39,742 nt of DNA from CAZWVI01 sp964637165 (GTDB lineage: Bacteria > Planctomycetota > UBA1135). Under the pieces are notes generated by a model, which was not told the DNA's origin, searched no databases, and worked only from the letters and a program-made list of their open reading frames with translations. The translations under genes were made by a program, and so were the position numbers. Location: contig CAZWVI010000019.1 in the NCBI GenBank assembly GCA_964637165.1, forward strand, positions 1-39,742, read 5' to 3'. Shown here piece after piece: positions 15,100 to 23,385 of this stretch; positions within the stretch are counted from its first letter, which is position 1, and each line of letters starts with the position of its first letter.

Positions 15100-15552
15100 A
15101 TGGCATCCTTTAACAAAGTAATCATCATGGGCAACCTGACCCGTGACCCTGAAATGCGTCAAACCCAAAGCGGTCGTTGTGTAACTAAAGCAGGTATTGC
15201 GGTCAATGAACGCATGCCCGATGGCCAAGGTGGCTACCGTGATCAGGCGCATTTTTTCGAAGTCACCTTCTTTGGTAAGCGAGCTGAATCCTTTGCGAAA
15301 TTTTTCTCAAAAGGTAAGCCGGTTCTTATCGATGGCCGCCTTGAGTACTCTTCGTGGGATGACAAGGAAACTGGCAAAAAACGTAGTAGCGTTGGAATTG
15401 TTGGATTGAGTTGGAACTTTGTCGGTGGTCGCGATGACGCTGGCAATGGTGGTGGAGGCGGTGGTTACTCAAGTCAAGCCAACACTCAGCAGCCAGCCCC
15501 TAACTTCCCAAGTGGTGACGACTTCGGAAGTGGTAGTGACGTCCCGTTTTAA
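15100..15552 (+). CDS. ssb: Single-stranded DNA-binding protein
   Basis: SSB coats single-stranded DNA in replication, recombination and repair and recruits partners through its C-terminal tip. The 150-residue protein begins A-S-F-N-K-V-I-I-M-G-N-L-T-R-D-P-E, the conserved OB-fold start, and continues with F-F-E-V-T-F-F-G-K-R-A-E-S-F and V-D/I-D-G-R-L-E-Y. A Gly/Gln-rich linker (about 110-135) leads to the acidic tip ending D-V-P-F, the bacterial SSB interaction peptide. It is expressed from its own region and followed 19 bases later by moaD. Unlike in many bacteria it is not between rpsF and rpsR. Confidence 0.97.
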   Translation: MASFNKVIIMGNLTRDPEMRQTQSGRCVTKAGIAVNERMPDGQGGYRDQAHFFEVTFFGKRAESFAKFFSKGKPVLIDGRLEYSSWDDKETGKKRSSVGIVGLSWNFVGGRDDAGNGGGGGGYSSQANTQQPAPNFPSGDDFGSGSDVPF

Positions 15553-15571
15553 CTAAACGGAGTAATTCGGC

Positions 15572-15808
15572 GTGAGCATCAAAGTGCTGTTGTTTGCGGG
15601 GCTGCGTGATGTCGTGGGCCAAGATTCAGTTGAAATAGAAACTGCAGTCACAACTGTTGCTGAACTTTGTGTTGCGCTGGAAACAGAATTTCCTCAGCTC
15701 GCCGGTCAGGTGTACAAGCTGGCCATCGATCAGGCCTATGCATCGTCAAAAAGTACGCTTGAAGGTGCAACTGAGATTGCTCTAATACCTCCGGTAAGTG
15801 GTGGATGA
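15572..15808 (+). CDS. moaD: Molybdopterin synthase small subunit / sulfur carrier
   Basis: MoaD carries thiocarboxylate sulfur on its C-terminal glycine and donates it to make the dithiolene of molybdopterin. The 78-residue ubiquitin-fold protein ends P-P-V-S-G-G, the required di-glycine tail. The start is GTG 15572, with GGAG about 11 bases upstream. Its stop overlaps the moaE ATG by four bases (ATGA), so subunit synthesis is coupled. A related carrier (ThiS-like) is excluded by the adjacent moaE. Confidence 0.94.
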   Translation: MSIKVLLFAGLRDVVGQDSVEIETAVTTVAELCVALETEFPQLAGQVYKLAIDQAYASSKSTLEGATEIALIPPVSGG

Positions 15809-16230
15809 GTTCACTCTTTAAATTTAAGATGAGCGAGGGCCCGGTCGGCGACAATTGGGTAAAAGATACGGTGCACGGCAACGACGCTGGCTGCACGGTG
15901 GTTTTCCTTGGTACTGTTCGCGACAATTCGCAGGGCAAAAATGTTGTGCGACTTGAATACCAAGCCTATCCGGCGATGGTTGAAAGCGAATTGACCTTAA
16001 TCGCCGATGAAGTACGGCAGCGCCATCCTTTTCTGCGGTCGGCGGTGGAACATTCAGTCGGCGTAGTTGGTGTCGGAGAATGTTCGGTTGCGCTAGCGAT
16101 TGCCGGCGCGCATCGCGTTGAAGCAATTGCTGCTATCGAAGAGTTCATGAATGAACTGAAAGCGCGCGTGCCGATTTGGAAAATGGAAGTTTATCCTGAC
16201 GGTTCGGTTTGGAAAGGCCAAGGCTCATAA
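15805..16230 (+). CDS. moaE: Molybdopterin synthase catalytic subunit
   Basis: MoaE converts precursor Z (cPMP) to molybdopterin using sulfur from MoaD. The 141-residue protein shows F-L-G-T-V-R-D, L-E-Y-Q-A-Y, and the active-site region V-P-I-W-K-M-E with its lysine near residue 126, plus an upstream Lys (K-A-R-V). It overlaps moaD. Other molybdenum cofactor genes are not in the window; their presence elsewhere implies at least one molybdoenzyme. Confidence 0.95.
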   Translation: MSSLFKFKMSEGPVGDNWVKDTVHGNDAGCTVVFLGTVRDNSQGKNVVRLEYQAYPAMVESELTLIADEVRQRHPFLRSAVEHSVGVVGVGECSVALAIAGAHRVEAIAAIEEFMNELKARVPIWKMEVYPDGSVWKGQGS

Positions 16231-16236
16231 AGACTA

Positions 16237-16866
16237 ATGTTAGAAATTCACGAAGTTCCAGTTACTCCTTACCAACAAAACGCCACCATTTTGGTGTGCA
16301 CCAAAACTAACTTGGCGGCCGCTTGCGATGTCGGCGATGCCGGTCCGGTTTTGGATAAGCTTGACGAACTTGGGTGCAAGTTGGAGAAGATAATTGCCAC
16401 TCATGGGCATCTCGACCACATCGCTGGTACCGCTGAACTAAAGCGTGCTACGGGTTGCGAATTTTGGTTTCCGCAGGGCGACGATTTTCTAAGAGAGCAA
16501 TTGCCCACTCAAGCTGCAACTTATGGTTGGAGTGAAATTAAAGTGCCAGCGGTCGAGCATGATTTAAATAAATTAAAGTCACTAATGGTCGGTGAACAAG
16601 AACTGGAAGTTCGCCATTGCCCAGGGCACACACCTGGCCACGTGGTCTTTTTTCATGAGGCTAGCGCGAAATTAATTGCCGGCGATGTTATTTTTGCTGG
16701 TTCGGTTGGCCGCACCGATTTTCCACGTGGCTCATGGGAAGACCTGCAAAATTCCATCCGCACTCAGCTTTACACCTTGCCGCCGGTTACTGAAATTCAC
16801 TGTGGTCATGGACCGACCACCACGGTGGCATTCGAAAAAGCAAACAATCCTTTTGTGCGCGCCTAA
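16237..16866 (+). CDS. MBL-fold metallo-hydrolase (glyoxalase II-like)
   Basis: The 209-residue cytoplasmic protein has the metallo-beta-lactamase fold with T-H-G-H-L-D-H (about residues 52-58) supplying metal ligands, then H-C-P-G-H-T-P-G-H, I-A-G-D-V-I-F and a C-terminal H-C-G-H-G-P. The G-S-V-G-R-T-D-F-P-x-G motif is typical of the YcbL/glyoxalase-II-like group. Possible roles are thioester hydrolysis or detoxification. The substrate is not known. It lies six bases after moaE, so it may simply share its transcript. Confidence 0.88.
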   Translation: MLEIHEVPVTPYQQNATILVCTKTNLAAACDVGDAGPVLDKLDELGCKLEKIIATHGHLDHIAGTAELKRATGCEFWFPQGDDFLREQLPTQAATYGWSEIKVPAVEHDLNKLKSLMVGEQELEVRHCPGHTPGHVVFFHEASAKLIAGDVIFAGSVGRTDFPRGSWEDLQNSIRTQLYTLPPVTEIHCGHGPTTTVAFEKANNPFVRA

Positions 16867-16883
16867 AAAGCCTCGGTAGCGGC

Positions 16884-16889
16884 TAAGAT
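16884..16889 (+). promoter_or_regulatory. Possible -10 box directly before the ETF-QO gene
   Basis: TAAGAT ends six bases before ATG 16896, the same hexamer as upstream of glyA. Initiation would fall at or next to the start codon, giving a leaderless mRNA. No good -35 is present, so this is weak. Confidence 0.3.
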
Positions 16890-16895
16890 TCCTGC

Positions 16896-18521
16896 ATGGA
16901 TGAGCGCGAAACCTTCCCTGTTGATGTGCTAGTCGTGGGCGCTGGTCCCGCGGGCTTAGCCTTTGCCATAAAACTTGCCCGCCAAATTGAAGAGCGCGGC
17001 TTAGATAAAAGCATTATGGTTTTGGACAAGGCCGGCGAGCCTGGTCAGCACACGCTAAGTGGTGCGGTGCTTGACCCAAAGTCAATTCTTGAACTTTTCC
17101 CCAATGCTCTGGACGAGGGATTTCCATTAGAAGCTAAAGCCGACCATGACGCTCTTTGGATTTTGAATGAAAAGAGTAAACGCGAATTAAAGGGAATGTT
17201 ACTGCCAAAACCATTCCGTAATTCAGGTAAGTGGATTGTCTCGGCGAGCGCAATGAGTGCTTGGCTAAATGAAAAGGCCGATGCCTTTGAATGCGTTGAT
17301 GTTTACCCTGACACTTCTGCAGCCGAGGTTTTGTATGACGAGTCCGGCAAAGTTTGTGGTGTGCGCACCGTTGATATGGGCCGCGGACCAAATGGTGAGG
17401 AAAAAGCAAACTTCGAACCTGGCATGGACATCACTGCTGACTTGGTGGTCTTTGCTGAAGGAACACGCGGCTCATTGTCTAAAGATTTAATCAGCCGCAA
17501 AGAACTCGACAAGGATAGCAACCCGCAAATATGGGGGGTTGGCGTTAAGGAAATCTGGGAAGTTGAGCACAATCTTGAGGGCGCTGTTATCCATACCGGA
17601 AGTTGGCCGCTTGATAAAAACACCTACGGTGGCGGCTGGATTTATGGCTTGCCAAATAATCGTTTGTCGATTGGCTTCGTGGTTGGAATGGATCACGGCG
17701 ATGCAAGTTTCGACTACCACGCGGCAATGCAAACCTGGAAAACCCATCCTGATATAAGTGGGTTGTTAAAAGGAGGTAAGTTGGCTTCTTATGGTGCGAA
17801 AACCGTGCCCGAGGGCGGCCTCTACTCCATGCCGAAACTTTCTGGAGATAGTTTTATGATTGTTGGCGATAGTGCCGGATTCTTGAATGCTCAACGTTTA
17901 AAAGGATTGCACTTAGCTATTAAATCTGGAGTCTTGGCCGCTGATGCAGCTATCGATGCGCTTGCTACCGAAGATTGTTCTGCTGTTAAGTTGGCCGCTT
18001 ACGATGCTGGCTTTAAAAATTCGTGGGCCTTTGATGAGCTTAATGAAGTGCGTAACTTCCGCGCCAATTTCCAGAAAGGCTTTATGAAGGGCGTGTTCGG
18101 TGCCGGACTAGGCTTGCTAAGTGGTGGCAAGTTGGCGGGTAGTAAAGTTGAGTGTGAATCAGATCACGACCGTTACCGTTTGAAAACTAAGGTGCGTGTC
18201 GCTGCACCAAAATTTGACAACCAATTAACTTTTGACAAACCAAGCAGTGTTTTTCATAGTGGAAGTATTCACCCAGAGGAGCAACCGTGCCATTTGTTGA
18301 TTAGCGATCCAAACATTTGTGTCGAGCGTTGCACTGAGGAATACGGCAATCCCTGCCAGCACTTTTGTCCTGCCGAAGTTTACGACTGGCAAGAAGATGC
18401 TGGCCTACAAGTTAATTTCAGCAACTGCGTCCATTGCAAAACATGCGACATTGCTGATCCATACCAAATAATTAATTGGGTTGCGCCTGAACAAGGCGGC
18501 CCAATCTACTCAGGAATGTAA
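16896..18521 (+). CDS. Electron transfer flavoprotein-quinone oxidoreductase
   Basis: ETF-QO takes electrons from electron transfer flavoprotein, reduced by acyl-CoA and amino-acid dehydrogenases, and passes them to the membrane quinone pool. The 541-residue protein has the FAD-binding G-A-G-P-A-G (15-20), a central segment including I-V-G-D-S-A-G-F-L-N (second FAD contact), and a C-terminal ferredoxin-like 4Fe-4S domain with C-V-E-R-C, C-Q-H-F-C-P and N-C-V-H-C-K-T-C. The full family length is present. It is a monotopic membrane protein in other organisms. The etfA and etfB genes are not adjacent. It implies aerobic or respiratory fatty-acid or amino-acid oxidation. Confidence 0.94.
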   Translation: MDERETFPVDVLVVGAGPAGLAFAIKLARQIEERGLDKSIMVLDKAGEPGQHTLSGAVLDPKSILELFPNALDEGFPLEAKADHDALWILNEKSKRELKGMLLPKPFRNSGKWIVSASAMSAWLNEKADAFECVDVYPDTSAAEVLYDESGKVCGVRTVDMGRGPNGEEKANFEPGMDITADLVVFAEGTRGSLSKDLISRKELDKDSNPQIWGVGVKEIWEVEHNLEGAVIHTGSWPLDKNTYGGGWIYGLPNNRLSIGFVVGMDHGDASFDYHAAMQTWKTHPDISGLLKGGKLASYGAKTVPEGGLYSMPKLSGDSFMIVGDSAGFLNAQRLKGLHLAIKSGVLAADAAIDALATEDCSAVKLAAYDAGFKNSWAFDELNEVRNFRANFQKGFMKGVFGAGLGLLSGGKLAGSKVECESDHDRYRLKTKVRVAAPKFDNQLTFDKPSSVFHSGSIHPEEQPCHLLISDPNICVERCTEEYGNPCQHFCPAEVYDWQEDAGLQVNFSNCVHCKTCDIADPYQIINWVAPEQGGPIYSGM

Positions 18522-18541
18522 TCCCTGATAAAAAATAAAAA

Positions 18542-19981
18542 ATGAAAACTACTCTAAGTACCTCACCAGTTAGCGGACGCAATAGCCTTGTTGCGGTAAT
18601 TCTTCCGGTTGGCAAAAAAGTTGAATTGCCAAGCACTGCTCCAGCGAGCACCACTTGGGCATCTGATTTTGGAAAAGATGCCGGCAAACAGGTTTTGTTG
18701 CGTGGCGAACGCGGCAACCGATGGTTGCTGCTTCGTGTTGCCAAGAACGCCGACGCTAATGATATTCGCGAAGTTGCCGGTAAGGCGCGGCTGCAAGCCG
18801 AATCTTTGGAGCGCACTACTTTGTGCCTTGACTTGGGCGCACTTAAAAATGATGCAAGCTTGGCGCGCGCTGCCGCCGATGGCGCTGGCATGGCTGCTAA
18901 TAGCCCAGCTTTAATGAAAAGCGAAAAGCCTACGGTTTCAGTTAAGAAAATTATTGTTTGTGGTGTAGGTTCAGCGCGGGCAACAGCCAAGGCGGTAAAA
19001 ATTGGCGCGCTCAGTGCCGCTGGTAATCTCGCCGCACGCGAAGTGGCTAACTTGCCATCTAACGTTCTGACTCCAAAAGATTTCGCCAACCGCGCACGAA
19101 AAATGTGTCGCAAATCAACTCGTCTTAATTGCAAGGTTTTAGGCCGCAAAAAAATGACCGAGTTGAAGATGGGTTCATTGTTGGGAGTTGCCCGCGGCAG
19201 CTATAAAGAACCTCAATTGGTGCATATGAGTTACAAACCAAAAGGTAAAGCTAAAGGAAAAATAGCCATCGTTGGTAAGGGACTTATCTTTGACACTGGC
19301 GGAATAAGCTTGAAGCCAAGCGCCAATATGTGGGACATGAAGTTTGACATGTGTGGAGCGGCGGCTGTCTACGGAATATTCCATGCGCTTAGTCAGGGAT
19401 TTGATTGTCCGTACGAAGTCCACGGTGTGATGGCCTGCGTTGAAAACATGCCCGGCGGCAATGCCCAAAACCCCGGCGATATTGTTACGGCAATGAACGG
19501 AACAACCATTGAAGTGCTCAACACTGATGCTGAAGGTCGTTTAGTTTTAGCTGACGCATTAACTTGGACTGCTCGCAAAATTAAGCCAGATTGCATCTAT
19601 GACATGGCGACTTTGACAGGCGCTGCAATTCATGCGCTCGGTCGTAACTCCAGCGCTGTTTTGGGTAGCAATCAGAAGTTAATTGACAAAGTGATTAAGT
19701 CTGGTGAAGTTGTTGATGAAAGGTGTTGGCAGTTGCCCTTATGGGATTGCCATAAGGAGTTAGCTAAGGGAACTTACGCTGACTTGCAAAACATCTACAA
19801 CGCTGGCGAAGGAGCTGGCACGATTGCCGGCGCAAGCTTTCTCTCGCACTTTGTTGATGACGTTCCTTGGGCGCACATTGACATCGCCGCCACTGCCTGG
19901 TCTGGTCCTGCACGTTCCTACTACACCAAAGGTGGACGTGGCGTGGCAGCTCGCTTAATGCTAGATCTAATTAGCGAATAA
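18542..19981 (+). CDS. pepA: Leucyl aminopeptidase (M17)
   Basis: This is a cytosolic two-metal aminopeptidase that removes N-terminal residues in peptide turnover; in E. coli it also binds DNA. The 479-residue protein has an N-terminal regulatory domain (about 1-165) and the catalytic domain with V-G-K-G-L-I-F-D-T-G-G-I-S-L-K-P, M-K-F-D-M-C-G-A-A, and the family signature N-T-D-A-E-G-R-L-V-L-A-D-A. The metal ligands (Lys, three Asp, Glu) are all present. The ATG follows an A-rich spacer without a Shine-Dalgarno sequence. Its TAA overlaps the ATG of the next peptidase by one base, suggesting joint use in peptide breakdown. Confidence 0.95.
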   Translation: MKTTLSTSPVSGRNSLVAVILPVGKKVELPSTAPASTTWASDFGKDAGKQVLLRGERGNRWLLLRVAKNADANDIREVAGKARLQAESLERTTLCLDLGALKNDASLARAAADGAGMAANSPALMKSEKPTVSVKKIIVCGVGSARATAKAVKIGALSAAGNLAAREVANLPSNVLTPKDFANRARKMCRKSTRLNCKVLGRKKMTELKMGSLLGVARGSYKEPQLVHMSYKPKGKAKGKIAIVGKGLIFDTGGISLKPSANMWDMKFDMCGAAAVYGIFHALSQGFDCPYEVHGVMACVENMPGGNAQNPGDIVTAMNGTTIEVLNTDAEGRLVLADALTWTARKIKPDCIYDMATLTGAAIHALGRNSSAVLGSNQKLIDKVIKSGEVVDERCWQLPLWDCHKELAKGTYADLQNIYNAGEGAGTIAGASFLSHFVDDVPWAHIDIAATAWSGPARSYYTKGGRGVAARLMLDLISE

Positions 19982-21285
19982 TGTTGACCGCATCTTTGTT
20001 GTTCGCCTGTTTGTCGCAAACACCGATTGCGCTGCCTCAAATGGGCGACTGGCAGGATGCTGAGTTGAAAGGTTTGGTGGGCTTTTATAAGGAGCTCCAC
20101 CAAACTCCCGAACTTTCTTTCCAGGAAATTAAGACCTCGGCCAAAATGGCTGCGGTGCTAACTAAGCACGGGTTTGAGGTTTTTAAGGGAATTGGCGGCC
20201 ACGGTGTTGCGGGGATTCTACGTAACGGTGATGGGCCAACAGTTTTGGTGCGCGCCGATACTGACGCTCTTCCAGTTAAAGAGGAGACCGGCTTAGCCTA
20301 CGCAAGCACGGTGACAGCGACTGAAGCCGATGGTCAAGAAGTTAATGTGATGCATGCTTGTGGCCACGATATCCACATGAGTGTTTGGGCCGGATGCGCT
20401 TCCTTTCTTGCTCAAAATCAAAATCTATGGAGCGGCACTTTGTTGTTCATCGCCCAACCGGCGGAAGAACGCGGTGCTGGTGCACGCTTAATGCTGGGCG
20501 ACCACTTGTATGAAAAAACAGTGCGCCCAGATTATTGTTTAGCCTTTCATGTAGCACCGGAATTGCCAGCTGGCGTGATTGGTTCATGTTCTGGATATGC
20601 CTTGGCCAATGTTGATTCTGTTGACATTACCGTGCACGGCAAAGGTGGCCACGGGTCAACACCGGAAAAAACCCACGACCCGGTTGCTTTAGCGGCACGA
20701 ATTGTGATTGGTCTACAAACTTTAGTTAGTCGTGAGGTTGACCCACAGCAAGCAGCCGTGGTTACGGTAGGTTCAATTCACGGCGGAACTAAGCACAACA
20801 TTATTCCGAACCAAGTCCAGTTGCAATTGACTGTGCGGTCATATACACCTGAAGTACGTCGCCAACTACTGGATGGAATCGCTCGTGTTGCTAAGCACGA
20901 AGCGTTAGCGGCCGGTTTCCCTGAAGAGTTGGTGCCAGTTGTTACCTTAAAGGACGAACACACACCTTCGGCATTTAATACTCCTGAGTTAGTGTCCACG
21001 GTCGATGAATTCCTAGCGGCCGCTATTGGTCAGGAAAATGTAATTACAACTCCGCCAGTGATGGGCGGGGAGGACTTTGGACAATTTGCGCCAGCGGCGG
21101 GAGCGAAAAGCTACATCATGTGGTTGGGCGCCTGCAATGCGCAAGTGTGGAAAGCCGCCCAAACGAAGGGAACTAGCTTGCCGGGGCTTCACACTAAAGA
21201 TTTTGCCCCAGACCCCGAGCCCACAATTGCCACTGGAGTTGCCGGGATGAGCGCTGCAGTGCTCGGACTCCTGCCTAGACTCTGA
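19981..21285 (+). CDS. M20-family amidohydrolase, probably exported
   Basis: The 434-residue protein belongs to the M20D group (hippurate or N-acyl-amino-acid hydrolases). Metal-binding segments are H-A-C-G-H-D-I-H (about 121-128), Q-P-A-E-E-R-G-A-G-A, F-H-V and G-G-E-D-F near the C-terminus. The dimerisation domain contains G-G-H-G-S-T-P. The first 20 residues are hydrophobic (L-T-A-S-L-L-F-A-C-L) and look like a signal peptide or a poor lipobox, so it may act outside the cytoplasm. The substrate is unknown; amide-linked amino acids are the usual ones. The gene overlaps pepA by one base and ends ten bases from the convergent gltA stop. Confidence 0.9.
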   Translation: MLTASLLFACLSQTPIALPQMGDWQDAELKGLVGFYKELHQTPELSFQEIKTSAKMAAVLTKHGFEVFKGIGGHGVAGILRNGDGPTVLVRADTDALPVKEETGLAYASTVTATEADGQEVNVMHACGHDIHMSVWAGCASFLAQNQNLWSGTLLFIAQPAEERGAGARLMLGDHLYEKTVRPDYCLAFHVAPELPAGVIGSCSGYALANVDSVDITVHGKGGHGSTPEKTHDPVALAARIVIGLQTLVSREVDPQQAAVVTVGSIHGGTKHNIIPNQVQLQLTVRSYTPEVRRQLLDGIARVAKHEALAAGFPEELVPVVTLKDEHTPSAFNTPELVSTVDEFLAAAIGQENVITTPPVMGGEDFGQFAPAAGAKSYIMWLGACNAQVWKAAQTKGTSLPGLHTKDFAPDPEPTIATGVAGMSAAVLGLLPRL

Positions 21286-21295
21286 CCTTAAAAAG

Positions 21296-22600
21296 TTAGC
21301 GTCTTCTGCTTGCTGGAGGCAAGTCGCGTAACTCTGGTCCGCCATAAAGTTGTCTTGGGCGGACAATTCGTTGTTCAGGGTCGTTCAGCATTTCGTTCCA
21401 GTGAGCAAGCCAGCCGGGCATCCTTCCGACAACGAAAAACACCGTAAACATCTCAGGCGGGAACCCTACGGCTGAATAAATCAGTCCGGAGTAGAAGTCG
21501 ACATTTGGGTACAACTTGCGGGTACTGAAATATTCATCATTTAAGGCGGCTTGCTCTAAGGCTTGGGCGACATCTAATCGCGGATCACCCTTTATGTCGG
21601 CCAGGATTTCATGGCAAAGATCGCGGATGACTTTGGCGCGCGGGTCATAATTTTTGTAAACACGATGTCCAAAACCCATTAGTCGGCGATCTCCGGCTTT
21701 GCACGACTGAAGAAATACATTGACGTTATCAACGGTGCCAATTTCATTCAACATTTCAAGTACCGCTTGATTGGCGCCACCATGCAGAGGGCCATGCAAA
21801 GCAGAACAGCCGGCGCCGACTGCGGAATAAGGATTCACTTGGCTGCTGCCAACACTTCGCACCGCGCTTGTTGAGCAGTTTTGCTCGTGGTCGGCATGCA
21901 GAATGAGCAGGGCATCCATGGCCTTGCGTACAGTTTCTGAAAGTTCTAATTCTTCGCCAGGTTTGGCCAACAACATGTGCAGGAAGCTACCCGCATAGCC
22001 CGAATCAGGATTTGGGCCAACGGCCGGCAAGCCTTGGAAGCGGCGAAAAGCTAGTGCAGCTAGGGCCGAACATTTCGCCAGAATTCGCAACATTTGGGTG
22101 CGGCGATTCTCAGCATTCAAAACATTGTCAGCGTCTGGATATTTTGCGCCAAGTAAGGGCAGGGCGGCACTCATCATCGACATTGGATGTGCACCCTCTG
22201 GAAATCCATCAAACATTTCAACAATGTCTGCACTCAGAACTGATTCGTTAGCCAGTAACTGCTTGAAATTGTCCAAGGTCTCAGTGTCTGGCAATTCGCC
22301 GTCCCACAACAACAAACAAATTTCTTCAAAGCTACAGTTGTTGGCCAACTGTTCAATTGGATAACCCCGATAACTAAGTATTCCAGCTTCACCGTCAATG
22401 AAGCAAATATCACTACGGCAGGAAGCGGTGTTCGCATAGCCAGGGTCATAACTTAAAACCCAAGGTAAATCTTGACCTAACAAAATTGGACGCAAGTCGG
22501 ATGCACGAATCGATCCGTCAGAAATCGGCATTGCGAACTCCTCCCCGGTGTCGGGACGGAGCAAAGTTAATTGGTCAGGAGTGCTGGGGGATTCAGGCAT
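21296..22600 (-). CDS. gltA: Citrate synthase
   Basis: Citrate synthase condenses acetyl-CoA and oxaloacetate to start the TCA cycle. The 434-residue protein has the type II length. It contains S-Y-R-G-Y-P-I-E near the N-terminus, H-A-D-H-E-Q-N, the active-site region P-L-H-G-G-A-N-Q (catalytic His), and G-F-G-H-R-V-Y-K-N-Y-D-P-R-A (second His and substrate Arg), with the catalytic Asp in the following region (V-D-F-Y-S-G). The related 2-methylcitrate synthase is shorter and less likely. It lies downstream of two tRNA genes on the same strand, 23 bases after the last, so all three may be on one transcript. Confidence 0.95.
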   Translation of the reverse strand: MPESPSTPDQLTLLRPDTGEEFAMPISDGSIRASDLRPILLGQDLPWVLSYDPGYANTASCRSDICFIDGEAGILSYRGYPIEQLANNCSFEEICLLLWDGELPDTETLDNFKQLLANESVLSADIVEMFDGFPEGAHPMSMMSAALPLLGAKYPDADNVLNAENRRTQMLRILAKCSALAALAFRRFQGLPAVGPNPDSGYAGSFLHMLLAKPGEELELSETVRKAMDALLILHADHEQNCSTSAVRSVGSSQVNPYSAVGAGCSALHGPLHGGANQAVLEMLNEIGTVDNVNVFLQSCKAGDRRLMGFGHRVYKNYDPRAKVIRDLCHEILADIKGDPRLDVAQALEQAALNDEYFSTRKLYPNVDFYSGLIYSAVGFPPEMFTVFFVVGRMPGWLAHWNEMLNDPEQRIVRPRQLYGGPELRDLPPASRRR

Positions 22601-22623
22601 CTTGAAGATGACGCGGTGAGGGT

Positions 22624-22699
22624 TGGTAGGGGAAAAGGGATTCGAACCCTCGCTGGAAGGATTTTAAGTCCTTTGCCTCTGCCACTGGGCTATTCCCCC
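22624..22699 (-). tRNA. tRNA with anticodon UAA and short variable loop (class-I-shaped putative tRNA-Leu)
   Basis: A full cloverleaf can be drawn on the minus strand, 76 bases with encoded CCA. The acceptor GGGGGAA pairs with TTCCCCT (one G-U at 1-72). U8 and A9 are present. The D arm is GCC/GGC with loop CAGTGGCAGA. The anticodon stem AAGGA/TCCTT is perfect with loop CTTAAAA, so the anticodon is UAA (leucine UUA/UUG). The T stem GAGGG/CCCTT holds loop TTCGAAT. The discriminator is A, as for bacterial leucine tRNAs. The variable loop is only five bases (CCAGC), whereas bacterial leucine tRNAs have a long variable arm. All core tRNA features look intact, so it is probably functional, but the amino acid is uncertain. 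Confidence 0.85.
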
Positions 22700-22743
22700 A
22701 CACACACGTCGTGCACAAGTAATGTACAGTAAAGAAGAAGAGC

Positions 22744-22817
22744 TGGAGCCGGCACCCAGATTCGAACTGGGGGTGATGGATTTGCAATCCATTGCCTTAC
22801 CACTTGGCCATGCCGGC
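22744..22817 (-). tRNA. tRNA-Cys (GCA)
   Basis: The 74-base cloverleaf with encoded CCA has acceptor GCCGGCA/TGCCGGC perfectly paired and D arm GCC/GGC. The anticodon stem is ATGGA/TCCAT with loop TTGCAAA (anticodon GCA). The variable loop has four bases and the T arm is CCCAG/CTGGG. The discriminator is U, the hallmark of cysteine tRNA. It precedes the UAA tRNA by 44 bases on the same strand. Confidence 0.97.
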
Positions 22818-22838
22818 GTTTCTCTCTCCGTCGAGTCC

Positions 22839-22844
22839 TATAAT
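22839..22844 (+). promoter_or_regulatory. Consensus -10 box before the small membrane protein gene
   Basis: TATAAT is a perfect -10 with no clear -35. The start would be near 22851, about 22 bases before ATG 22873. The complementary strand reads AATTATAGG at the same place and could contribute to expression of the divergent tRNA genes. Confidence 0.4.
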
Positions 22845-22872
22845 TTAAAGGAATCCTTGCCCTTTGTCCACA

Positions 22873-23385
22873 ATGAGCATCGCTTTGTCCCTAATAATCT
22901 TGTTAAGTCTGTTGCCCTTCCTTGGAGGGCAGCGATTAAGCACATTGCTATGCGCGATTTTCTTTTTTGGAGCCCAACTCTATGTTGGCGCAAGCCATAT
23001 TGACATGATTGCTTCGACCACAGCTGTCGTCTGTTTGAGTTTGATTTTCTCAAATGCGCACTGCCGCAAAATATCCAAGGCTAAAGTCGTTCTTTGTTGG
23101 TGGGGCCTTATGCTGCTCCCATGGTGGGGACAATTTGCCGGACAGACTCTGACTGATTCGACCCCCAATTACTCTAATTTCTTGTGGCAACTCTGGCCTG
23201 GGAATTTAATCCAAATCCCCGACTGGCAAGTGCTATTGTCGCCTGCTCTATATCAGGGGTGGGGTAGTAATACTCCTATAGATGCCAGCTTCCCATGGCC
23301 ATTCTTGGTTGGCCTATTCATTATTACCGCAGCTTTATACTTAAAGCCTCAGTTAACCCCACCAACTGACCAAAATTGTGATTAA
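22873..23385 (+). CDS. Unknown small membrane protein
   Basis: This 170-residue protein is not recognised. It has about five hydrophobic segments: two or three within residues 1-60, one around 72-90 (W-W-G-L-M-L-L-P-W-W-G), and a last one near 145-160. It is rich in tryptophan (W-W-G-L-M-L-L-P-W-W, W-Q-L-W-P). ATG 22873 is preferred over an in-frame TTG three codons upstream. Its end overlaps the next gene by eight bases, suggesting that it works with, or is co-regulated with, the NIL-domain protein. Confidence 0.65.
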   Translation: MSIALSLIILLSLLPFLGGQRLSTLLCAIFFFGAQLYVGASHIDMIASTTAVVCLSLIFSNAHCRKISKAKVVLCWWGLMLLPWWGQFAGQTLTDSTPNYSNFLWQLWPGNLIQIPDWQVLLSPALYQGWGSNTPIDASFPWPFLVGLFIITAALYLKPQLTPPTDQNCD

